DNA from: Lachnospiraceae bacterium
GTDB taxonomy: Bacteria > Bacillota > Clostridia > Lachnospirales > Lachnospiraceae
Direction of reading: 5' to 3'
Assembly (NCBI GenBank): GCA_014804355.1
Contig: JAAUZY010000084.1
Span: forward strand, 1-64,000
DNA length: 64,000 nucleotides
Numbering within the stretch: position 1 is the stretch's first letter; each line of letters starts with the position of its first letter. Made by a program: the position numbers and the translations under genes. Below are positions 54,142-63,000 of the stretch, in pieces. The notes under the pieces are model-generated. The model did not search any database. It was not told the origin of the DNA and worked only from the letters and a program-made list of their open reading frames with translations.

Positions 54142-56232
54142 GTGGAAAAATTCGGGCGTAAGATCGTACAGCTGAGAGGAGTAATCCTTGTTTTAAGTCT
54201 GATCCTTTTGATTCCATCTTTTCTGGGATATGTGAAGACAAGAGTCAACTATGACATTCTGTCTTATTTACCGAAGGACATCGAGACGATGGTCGGACAG
54301 GATATTCTGGTAGATGAGTTCGGAACAGGGGCTTTTTCGATGTTTGTTGTGGAAGGAATGGCACCGAAGGAGGTCACAGAACTGCGACAGAGAATAGAAC
54401 AGATCGAGCATGTGGAGAAGGTCATCTGGTATGATTCACTCATGGATATCTCAGTTCCGATGGAAATGATGCCGAATGGGATTTACGAGGCCTTTAACAG
54501 CGGGGATGCGACAATGATGGCGATTATCTTCGATGAGACCACATCTGCCGACGGAACCATGGAGGCGATTGCAAACATACGTAAAGTGGCGGATCAGAGA
54601 TGCTTCTTAAGCGGAATGTCGGCAGTGGTAACTGATACGAAGAATCTTTCGGAGAGAGAGGCTCCGATCTATGTGGGAATTGCCGTTTTGCTCTCCTGCG
54701 TGGTATTGTCTGTCACTATGGATTCTTTCCTGATCCCGTTCCTGTTTCTTCTGAGTATCGGAATGGCGATTGTATACAATCTCGGAAGTAATATTTTTAT
54801 GGGAGAGATTTCATATATCACCAAGGCGCTGAGTGCGGTTCTGCAGTTAGGCGTTACGATGGATTACTCCATATTCCTGTGGCACAGCTATCAGGAGAAT
54901 GCAGCGGAAGCGTCGGATAAGAAGGAGGCCATGGCAAGGGCGATCAGTGAGACGATCACCGCGGTAGTAAGCAGCTCGATGACTACGGTGGCGGGATTTA
55001 TAGCACTGTGTTTCATGAGCTTTACACTGGGAATGGATCTGGGCGTTGTAATGGCGAAGGGAGTGGTATTCGGTGTAATCACCTGCGTTACGGTGTTACC
55101 GTCTCTGATCCTTGTTTTTGATAAGGCGTTGGTCAGAACAAAGCACAGAGCATTACTGCCGGATCTGAAAGGAGTCGGTGATTTTGTCACAAAGCATTAC
55201 CGGATATTTATTCTGTTGTTTGTGGCGGCGCTGTTTCCAGCTATATTCGGTTATAGGAACACGACAGTCTACTATAATCTGGATGAAACGCTTCCGAAAG
55301 ATTTGCCCAGTATCGTGGCAAACGATAAATTGAATGAGGCTTTTGACATGAATGCAACCCATATGCTTCTGTTGAGTGCCGATCTTCCTACCAAGGACGT
55401 AAAGTATATGGTGCGGGAGATGAAAGAGGTTGACGGTGTAAACTGGGTGTTGGGGCTTAATGCAGTCAAAGGAGATTCTATTCCGGATGAGTTGATACCT
55501 TCTGAACTGAAAGGCTCGCTGATGAATGATAACTGGCAGCTCTTGCTCGTCGGCTCTCAATATAAGGTAGCTTCCGAGGAGGTAAATAACCAGTGTACAC
55601 AGCTTAGCGCGATCTGTAAGGCATATGACAAACAGGGAATGCTGGTTGGAGAGGCGCCTTGTACCAAAGATCTGATCGAGATTACGGATAAAGATTTTAA
55701 CACGGTCAGCGTTGTCTCTATCGGAGTGATCTTTATCATTATTCTGCTTGTGTTTAAATCAGTCTCATTACCGGTTATTCTGGTGGCGGTAATAGAGATG
55801 GCGATTTTTGTAAATATGGGAATTCCATATTACACGGGAACTCAGATACCCTTTATCGCTTCGGTGGTTATCGGAACGATACAACTGGGCGCGACAGTGG
55901 ACTATGCGATCCTGATGACGACCAGATACAGGAAGGAGAGGTTCTCGGGGGTGGAGAAAAGAGAGGCGGTTTCTATAGCCTGCCAGAGCAGCGTAAAATC
56001 CATTATAGTCAGCGCATTGTCATTTTTTGCAGCGACTTTCGGTGTGGGGCTGTATTCCAATATTGATATGATCAGTTCGCTCTGCACATTAATGGCACGG
56101 GGCGCACTGATCAGTATGGCGGCGGTTATTCTGATATTACCTTCCATGTTTATGGTATTTGACAGGATTATTATTAGAAACAGAGCGAAAAGCAAACGGA
56201 AAAATATTGAGCAGGAGGCGGTTGCGTTATGA
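54142..56232 (+). CDS. MMPL/RND-family transporter
   Basis: A 696-aa RND-superfamily exporter of the MMPL type with twelve membrane segments in two halves, each preceded by an extracellular domain (residues about 30-185 and 375-520). LSAVLQLGVTMDYSIFLWHS in the first half and TIQLGATVDYAILMTTRYRK in the second carry the proton-relay Asp-Tyr pairs typical of MMPL proteins. The start is GTG 54142 (MEKFGRK), 8 bases after GGGAG. The GTG at 54133 overlaps the RBS. Homologues export lipids or fatty acids; TetR control suggests an inducible efflux role. It overlaps the lipoprotein gene by four bases. Confidence 0.92.
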   Translation: MEKFGRKIVQLRGVILVLSLILLIPSFLGYVKTRVNYDILSYLPKDIETMVGQDILVDEFGTGAFSMFVVEGMAPKEVTELRQRIEQIEHVEKVIWYDSLMDISVPMEMMPNGIYEAFNSGDATMMAIIFDETTSADGTMEAIANIRKVADQRCFLSGMSAVVTDTKNLSEREAPIYVGIAVLLSCVVLSVTMDSFLIPFLFLLSIGMAIVYNLGSNIFMGEISYITKALSAVLQLGVTMDYSIFLWHSYQENAAEASDKKEAMARAISETITAVVSSSMTTVAGFIALCFMSFTLGMDLGVVMAKGVVFGVITCVTVLPSLILVFDKALVRTKHRALLPDLKGVGDFVTKHYRIFILLFVAALFPAIFGYRNTTVYYNLDETLPKDLPSIVANDKLNEAFDMNATHMLLLSADLPTKDVKYMVREMKEVDGVNWVLGLNAVKGDSIPDELIPSELKGSLMNDNWQLLLVGSQYKVASEEVNNQCTQLSAICKAYDKQGMLVGEAPCTKDLIEITDKDFNTVSVVSIGVIFIIILLVFKSVSLPVILVAVIEMAIFVNMGIPYYTGTQIPFIASVVIGTIQLGATVDYAILMTTRYRKERFSGVEKREAVSIACQSSVKSIIVSALSFFAATFGVGLYSNIDMISSLCTLMARGALISMAAVILILPSMFMVFDRIIIRNRAKSKRKNIEQEAVAL

Positions 56233-59078
56233 GAAAGATGAGAGATGAAAAAATCGTTAAAAAGACCGGCAGACGGCAGAGTAGGAAGAAGGCGGCGTGC
56301 CTGACTTTAAGTATGGCTATGGTGATAGGGCTTGCGGGTTGCGGAGAGGCGCAGGCGGAGCAGGAGTCAGTAATCAATGATGACAATGCGGAAGAGGTAT
56401 TAAACGGTGTGCTGAATGCACAGGTTAATTCCTCCCACAGCAGTCAGGCAGGCAAGGAGGAGACTGTCTATGTGCTGGCGGATGCGAAGGGCAGTGTCAA
56501 TCAGGTGATCGTCAGCGACTGGCTGAAGAACAGCGAGGGCGGACAGAGCCTGAAAGACAGCACGGACCTGACGGATATCCGGAATGTTAAAGGATATGAA
56601 ACCTTCGAAAAAGACGAAAACGGTGATATCATCTGGCAGACCGACGGAGCTGATATTTATTACAGGGGCACTACCGATAAAGAGGTTCCTGTGAATGTAA
56701 ATATTTCTTATCAGTTAGACGGTCAGGATATCTCGCCGGAGGAGCTGGCCGGTCGGAGCGGCAGAGTGACGATCCGTATGGATTATGATAACAGGGAGAC
56801 GAGAAAGGTCATGGTCGGTGGGGGAGAGCAGGAGATCAAGGTTCCCTTTGCAATGATCTCCGGCATGATCTTACCGCAGGATACCTTCTCAAATATTGAG
56901 GTGACCAATGCAAGACTGCTGTCCGAGGGAAACAACAGTGTGGTAGTCGGCGTGGCTTTTCCGGGCCTTAAGGAAAGTATCGATGCGGATGGGTTAAAAG
57001 AGAAACTGCAGGAGAACGAAGAAAGTGATAAGCTGGATGATATAGAAATTCCGGACTACATTGAAGTGACGGCTGACACGGAGAATTTCGAATTGGGGAT
57101 GACCATGACGGTTGCCATGAGCGATATTCTTTCCGACATCGAGCTGACAGATTCCATAGATCTTTCCGACTTAAATGATTCCATGGATGAACTGCGGGAT
57201 GCGACCAATCAGCTTAAGGACGGAGCGGCAGAGTTAAAAGACGGCAGCGGACAGCTAAAGGATGGCACGGCAGAGCTTTTGTCTGGTACCGGGGATTTGA
57301 GGGACGGTACCGTGGAACTTAAGGACGGTACACAGGAGTTATATGAAAAATCCGGTGTTTTGAATGACGGGGCAGGGAAATTAAATGACGGTGCGGCGGC
57401 ATTATACGATGGTACCGGCGCATTGCAGGATGGTGTCAGGAAACTGACAGACGGTACCGGCGCGCTGCAGGATGGCAGTAAGAAGCTGGCAGATGGAGCC
57501 GGCGCTCTGAAAGAGGGCGGTAAGAAACTGACAGACGGTGCCGGTGCGTTACAGGATGGCAGTAAGAGTCTGGCTGACGGAACGGGAGCGCTGGTTGGCG
57601 GCATACAGAGCCTGAATGACGGGGCAGTACAGCTTCAAAGCGGTATCAATCAAGTGGCAGGCCAGATGAATACTTTAAAAGCGGGTATCGGTGTGCCGGT
57701 AACGGATGCGGGGCAGATAGATCCGTCAAATCCGGCTGATCTAATGCAGGTTTCGTATCTGCTGAATCAATCCGTTAAGGCATTAAGTCAGGCGGACGGA
57801 TTATCAGATGCCTATTATCAGGGTATTCTGGCAGGTCTGGGACAGCAGAAAGCGGAGATCGGTGAGAAGATGAATACTGCAAGCGCCAATCTGGCAGCAG
57901 CGCAGGAGAGAAGTGCAGCGGCACAGGCGGAATTAGCAGCGGCTTGTCAGATCGGGACACAGGAGGTCGAAATCGTAACAGACAGATATACGGAAACAGT
58001 TGCCTGTGATGTTGCCGTAGAGGCACCCGTCTATACAACGACGAAGGTGATCACGACGGAAGAATCGGAAGAAGGAGAAACACAGGAAGTTGTTGACGAA
58101 ACGACGCAGACCGACACACAGACAATCACCGGAACGGGCGAAGTGGAGAAAGAAGTGGTGACCACGGATACCATTGAGGTGCAGTTTGTCAATGTAGAGA
58201 ATTTGCAGCAAAAGGTAGATGCTTATCAGGCGGCGCTTCAGGAAGAGGCGGCATGCAGAGTGGAGTTGGAGACATGCTCTGTACAGCTTGCATCAATCGA
58301 AGAGGAGATAACACAAATGAATGAAGCCATGGCGCAGCAGGCGGCTCTGGCACAGAAGTGGGGACCGGCGATTACTTATGCGGCAGTCATGGACCAGAAG
58401 CTGGGTGAAATTTCCGCCTCCCTTAATTCACAGCAGAGTGTTGCAGGCATGACTGCACTGGTATCCGGCGCTGGGGCTTTGGCGGACGGAACGCAGAGTG
58501 CTTTTGCGGGAGCGAAGGCGGTAGACAGCGGCGCCAATGAATTAAAGAAGGGAATTGACACGTTAGGAAGCGGTGCAAGCGAATTGCAGAAAGGAATCGA
58601 TTCATTAGGAAGCGGCGCCAATGAATTAAAGAAAGGAATTGATACATTAGACAGCGGCGCGAACGAATTGTCCAAAGGTGTCAATAGTTTAAAGGACGGA
58701 GCAGGCACATTAAAAGACGGTACACAGGAGCTGAAGGACGGTACTGTGCAGCTCGTGGACGGCACCGGAAAGTTGAATGATGGGGCAGGTACATTAAAAG
58801 ACGGCGTAAATACACTGTGGGACGGAGTGCTTACGCTGGATGAAGGAATGGGAACTCTGGATGAGGGAGCGCTTGCACTGCTGGATGGCATATTTGAGTT
58901 TGATGAAGAAGGAATCAGCAAGCTGACTGAGCTGTTCGGAGATGATGTGCAGGATGTCATTGACAGACTGAAAGCAGTAGCCGACGCGGGTAAAGAGTAC
59001 AATACCTTTACGAAGCTGCCGGAGAATGTAGACGGTAGTGTGAAGTTTATTATTAAGACAGAGGCGGTAGAGAAATAG
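56229..59078 (+). CDS. lipoprotein with two long LxDGxxx heptad blocks
   Basis: A 949-aa lipoprotein. The lipobox VIGLAGC places the lipidated Cys at residue 38. An N-terminal beta domain (about 60-310) is followed by about 21 unbroken heptads LxDGxxx (about 325-470) as in YhgE/Pip proteins. Then comes a helical hairpin (about 540-575 and 655-690) enclosing a Thr/Val/Glu-rich segment (about 580-650), a second block of about 20 heptads (about 745-885), and a short C-terminal domain. AGGAGG lies 10 bases before ATG 56229, and the start overlaps the MMPL stop (ATGA). It is co-translated with the transporter and probably extends it outside the cell. Confidence 0.9.
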   Translation: MRKMRDEKIVKKTGRRQSRKKAACLTLSMAMVIGLAGCGEAQAEQESVINDDNAEEVLNGVLNAQVNSSHSSQAGKEETVYVLADAKGSVNQVIVSDWLKNSEGGQSLKDSTDLTDIRNVKGYETFEKDENGDIIWQTDGADIYYRGTTDKEVPVNVNISYQLDGQDISPEELAGRSGRVTIRMDYDNRETRKVMVGGGEQEIKVPFAMISGMILPQDTFSNIEVTNARLLSEGNNSVVVGVAFPGLKESIDADGLKEKLQENEESDKLDDIEIPDYIEVTADTENFELGMTMTVAMSDILSDIELTDSIDLSDLNDSMDELRDATNQLKDGAAELKDGSGQLKDGTAELLSGTGDLRDGTVELKDGTQELYEKSGVLNDGAGKLNDGAAALYDGTGALQDGVRKLTDGTGALQDGSKKLADGAGALKEGGKKLTDGAGALQDGSKSLADGTGALVGGIQSLNDGAVQLQSGINQVAGQMNTLKAGIGVPVTDAGQIDPSNPADLMQVSYLLNQSVKALSQADGLSDAYYQGILAGLGQQKAEIGEKMNTASANLAAAQERSAAAQAELAAACQIGTQEVEIVTDRYTETVACDVAVEAPVYTTTKVITTEESEEGETQEVVDETTQTDTQTITGTGEVEKEVVTTDTIEVQFVNVENLQQKVDAYQAALQEEAACRVELETCSVQLASIEEEITQMNEAMAQQAALAQKWGPAITYAAVMDQKLGEISASLNSQQSVAGMTALVSGAGALADGTQSAFAGAKAVDSGANELKKGIDTLGSGASELQKGIDSLGSGANELKKGIDTLDSGANELSKGVNSLKDGAGTLKDGTQELKDGTVQLVDGTGKLNDGAGTLKDGVNTLWDGVLTLDEGMGTLDEGALALLDGIFEFDEEGISKLTELFGDDVQDVIDRLKAVADAGKEYNTFTKLPENVDGSVKFIIKTEAVEK

Positions 59079-59188
59079 TATTGATCGTGCGCTTCACATT
59101 CCATAATATTCAGATTAGCGTAATAATCGACATGGCGTGAATCGTAACAGTATTAACAGGCTGGTAAGTAAACCTCATAATACACCTT

Positions 59189-59235
59189 GATAATCCCCCG
59201 TACACCGAATGAAAATTCGTGGACGGGGGATTATC
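59189..59235. terminator. long hairpin between convergent lipoprotein gene and queT
   Basis: GATAATCCCCCGT (59189-59201) pairs perfectly with ACGGGGGATTATC (59223-59235), with an inner CGAAT-GAAA-ATTCG. There is no T tract on either strand, so it may act as a structural barrier or RNA-end stabiliser for both genes. The rest of the 164-base gap shows nothing else. Confidence 0.6.
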
Positions 59236-59242
59236 GTATGAG

Positions 59243-59803
59243 TTAGTATGTTTTAAATAAAATATGTTTATATTTCTGCAGAGAGAACAGGAGGATCATG
59301 CCAAGGATTCCGCATGAAATAACCTCCCCCGCACCTACGGTCAGACAGTAGTACCCAAAACACTGCAGCACAGATAATCCTTCGATCATCAATCCGTATC
59401 CGTAGATCAGTACGAGCGGTACGATGATCGTATTGGCGATAATCGGGCAGATGGGGGCACACCATTTCCATTTGCGCAGTGCGTAAGTGCCGAGTGCACC
59501 GATTAAAGTTGCCAGACTGCCGAAGATAATGTCGGGCAGTGCGCAGCCCGTCAGGATATTGCTGAGCAGACAGCCGATGAACAGGCCGGGGATCGCGGCG
59601 GGTGTGAAAAACGGCAGAATAGTGAGTGCTTCAGAGAATCGAACCTGCACGGCGTAGTTAGCAAGTCCGAAAGCGTTGGCGATAAAAGTCAGCACAACGT
59701 AGATTGCGGCGATCATGGCCGCCTGAACCAAGAGTGTCAGTGACATGGGTGGGGCGATTCTTACGGGAACCGTCTCACTGTAAGATTGTTTTTTCATATG
59801 CAT
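59243..59803 (-). CDS. queT: QueT-family queuosine precursor transporter
   Basis: A 186-aa membrane protein of the QueT family (S component of an ECF-type transporter). Five to six hydrophobic segments and the conserved stretches NYAVQVRFSEALTILPFFTP, IPGLFIGCLLSNILTG and PDIIFGSLATLIGALGTY are visible. It imports preQ1/preQ0-type queuosine precursors for tRNA modification. A preQ1 riboswitch in its leader fits this. ATG 59803 and ATG 59797 are both possible; GGAG lies 4 and 10 bases away respectively. Confidence 0.92.
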   Translation of the reverse strand: MHMKKQSYSETVPVRIAPPMSLTLLVQAAMIAAIYVVLTFIANAFGLANYAVQVRFSEALTILPFFTPAAIPGLFIGCLLSNILTGCALPDIIFGSLATLIGALGTYALRKWKWCAPICPIIANTIIVPLVLIYGYGLMIEGLSVLQCFGYYCLTVGAGEVISCGILGMILLFSLQKYKHILFKTY

Positions 59804-59807
59804 TTGT

Positions 59808-59851
59808 CTCCTTTAGTTTTGTTTTACGTCAGGAAGGTTTCGAACTGACGT
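59808..59851 (-). promoter_or_regulatory. preQ1-I riboswitch of queT
   Basis: Minus strand: ACGTCAG (59851-59845), loop TTCGAAACCTTC, CTGACGT (59832-59826), then the A-rich tail AAAACAAAACTAAAGGAG (59825-59808). This is the small H-type-pseudoknot layout of the preQ1-I aptamer, close to the B. subtilis one (UUCUAGCUACACC loop, AAAAAACUAA tail). The tail includes the ribosome binding site, so control is probably translational. Confidence 0.82.
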
Positions 59852-59852
59852 G

Positions 59853-59897
59853 TAGATTTTGGAAAAACCTTGAATTTATGGGGTTTTCCAAAATCTA
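59853..59897. repeat. long inverted repeat at the 5' end of the queT leader
   Basis: TAGATTTTGGAAAAACC (59853-59869) and GGGTTTTCCAAAATCTA (59881-59897) match at 16 of 17 positions. On the minus strand it would form the first hairpin of the transcript, directly ahead of the riboswitch. Confidence 0.75.
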
Positions 59898-59925
59898 AGT
59901 ATAGCATTGAATCGGGAAAAGTCAA
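59898..59925 (-). promoter_or_regulatory. queT promoter
   Basis: Minus strand: TTGACT (59925-59920), a 16-base spacer and TATACT (59903-59898). The expected start point falls near the first arm of the inverted repeat. Confidence 0.7.
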
Positions 59926-59988
59926 GTCGAGTATAAGATTTGGCATTATTGTAGGATGGAAATATTCGACACAGCCTGTAAAGCGCTA

Positions 59989-60016
59989 TTCACAATTGGT
60001 TTTTTTGTGTTACAAT
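59989..60016 (+). promoter_or_regulatory. promoter of the large secreted protein
   Basis: TTCACA (59989-59994), a 16-base spacer and TACAAT (60011-60016), 45 bases before the ATG. Confidence 0.5.
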
Positions 60017-60061
60017 AATGTACAGCGCAAATGATGTGACAATAATAAGGGGGAACAAATT

Positions 60062-63000
60062 ATGCGAAATATGAAAAGATGGATTGCCTCTATGCTTGCT
60101 ATAGCAATGGCGCTTAGCGACTGCAGCATTGCACCGGTATTTGCAGCAGATAATGCCATGGCAGTTGAAACATCGGTTTCGGAGAATGATGCGGAGAGTC
60201 CGGAGACGGGCGATGTTTTACCTGTTTCGGAAAGCGAATTGAAAGAAAGTGAATTGGAAGAAAGTGAAAATGAGGACATTTTATCCGAAAATTCTGATGA
60301 GGATAAAGACAATGAAGTAACAGATTCCATGCAAGACGGGATTACAGATTCCGAAAAGGAATTGCCTGCCATGCATATCGGACAGATCAAAAAGGGAGAA
60401 GAACTTCCCGGTCCGGATGATTCCGAATTTATATACGATTCGCCGGTTTCGTTCGAATCGTCAGAAGGTCTGGTGTTATTTGTCAATTACGACATCGATA
60501 CAATACCCGAGCAGGAAGAAAACGGTACGCTGCTTTGGAGTATTCTCCGAGGAGAGAAAGGAACGGCAGCGGGCAGCGCCAATCTTATGAATGAAGAAGA
60601 CGATTGGACGGACTTTGAAATTGTGTCTGATTCGCCGTATTTTACAATGACGGAGAACGAAGACGAAGAGAGCGATTACTATAAAATGATGGAGCTTGCT
60701 CCAGAAGAGGCTGACGGGCAGGATGATTACGACTACTATATTCGGGCAGCTTATTATCTGGGCGCAGAGGAAGATAAGGATAAAGCTTTTTATGCGGCAG
60801 CAACAGTACCGTTCGTGCCCCGGAACGTTGATATGGATAAGGCGCAGGATGATACGATAGACGAAGGCGAATCTACGGACGGCGTGTTGGCGGAAGAAAA
60901 TGATATCGATAAAGTATCGGAAACAGTTGATTCTGAGAATGCCGATGCGGATGAAACATCGGAAGCAGTTGATTTGGAGAAGCCTGAAGAGGATGAAACA
61001 TCAGAAACGGTTGATTCTGAGAATACGGAAGCGGATCAGGCAGAAGAGATGATTTCTACCATTTCAGGAAATGATGTACAACTCGGTTCAGGGGAAGAGG
61101 ACATTAGGCTGATTTTATCTGAAACAGATATAAAGATGATTCCCGGAGACGCTCCGAAACAAGTTACTGCAACGATTGTACCGGGGGATATTCCGGTACA
61201 GGCTTCGTGGTCAAGCAGTGACAAAAAAGTGGCAGCAGTAGACCAGAATGGTGTGATATCGGCACGTGCGGAGGGTAAGGCGCAAATTACTGCGGAGTAC
61301 GACGATATTACGGCTGTAGTCAAGGTGGAAGTTGTGCGCCCTGACACTGATCAGGTAATCGACCTTTCCGGCGACATCTGGGTGGCAGGTTTTGAGAAAG
61401 AAAGCGATGATTTTGTCTATACGGGACAAAAGATTACGCAGGATATCCGCATATACTATAAGGATATTCCGTTACAGGAAAAGACGGATTATACACTGAC
61501 GTATAAGAATAATGTCAACGCGGCTGCATGGAATTCCGTTAAAGCGCCGAGCGTTACTGTTACCCTGAAGGGGCAGTATAGTGGCAGCGTGACTTTGTAT
61601 TATACGATCAAACCCGCAAATATAAAAGATACTGATATATACAACACAAATAAAGACAGTGCCGATGGAAGCGACGTTGGTGAGGGGCAGTCATCGGGCT
61701 ATGTACAGGCGGTTAATTACAGCAAAACGCTGAAAATTCCCAATCCTGAGCTGACGTTTGGCAAGGCTAAGCTGAAAGCCAATAAAGATTTTGTATGTGA
61801 TTATGTTAGTGTTCCGGAAGGCGATAAAGATTTTGTTCCCATGCCGAAAGATTATACAAAGGGTGCTTCTTATGAACCGAGCAAGGTATACAATTATATC
61901 GTCAAAGGAATCGGTAATTATACGGGATCTTTCAAAATGCAGCTTGTAGTTGTTGGAAATAAGAACTTTAATTTTAGCACTGCAACGGTGACGCTTGATA
62001 AAAAACAGTACGAGTATCATGGGACGCCTTTATCCAAATCTGATGTAACAATTAGCAGTATTAAAGTGGGTAAGACGACTTTGGAAGGTCTTTATGATTA
62101 TGAAGTGTATGCGGAAGATATAACAGGCGCCTATGTGATGGTATATCCCAGTAAAGCCGGCGTAGATGCGGGGTATTATGGTTACAAAAAAGTGAATTTG
62201 AAATTGGTAGGCGACCGGAATATTAAAGATGCCGATTTGGGAGAAAAGTGGAAGGATAGTATCACCTTTTCCCAGAAAATGATAAATGAGGAGGGCGGAA
62301 TTTTTCAGGAAAAAGATGGTCTGCTGACCTTTGGAATAGGGAAGGAAGCGCTCAGGGAAGGGCAGGATTATACCATAAAGTACAGCAATGCAAAAAAAGC
62401 CGGAAAGGTGACGGTCACTTTTACCGGAAAGGGAAGATACAAAGGGTCACTTAAGAAACAATACGTGATTACACCAAATGGAGATCTGCAGAATTTTAAG
62501 CTTATTTGGAAGAACGTAAAAGATGATAACGGCAAGCTTTCCGTGGCTTATCAAAAAGGCGGAGCGGTGCCGGAATTTGTCTTGAAAGATCAGGATAATA
62601 ATGTCCTGAAAAATAAGACCGATTATACAGTAAAATTAAAAAACAACACAGCTCCGGGGAAAATCATGAGCTGTGAGATTAGCGGCAAAGGAAATTATAA
62701 GGGATACAGCAGGATCGAGGAGCTTGAGGTAACGCCCGGCGATATCAGTAAAGCGACAATATCCATTCCGGATAAGCCATACAGCGAGAAGCCAAACGCA
62801 TGGAAATCCAGCGTAACAATTAAAGATGTGAATGGTAAAAAGCTGGCAGCGGGAAAGGATTATTACAAAGATATTAGCTATACATATGAAGATATTGGAA
62901 GCGGGCAGTCTCCGAAAGCGAATAGCATCGTTAACGTGGAAGTACAAGGAAAAGGATATTATGAGGGTTCTACGATTAGCGGCAGTTATCGGATTTTTAA

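Noticed and set aside
57200-58880. DNA-level repeats that could suggest a repeat array
   Set aside because: They are the coding repeats of the lipoprotein's 21-base heptad units, in frame throughout. There are no spacer/repeat blocks as in CRISPR.
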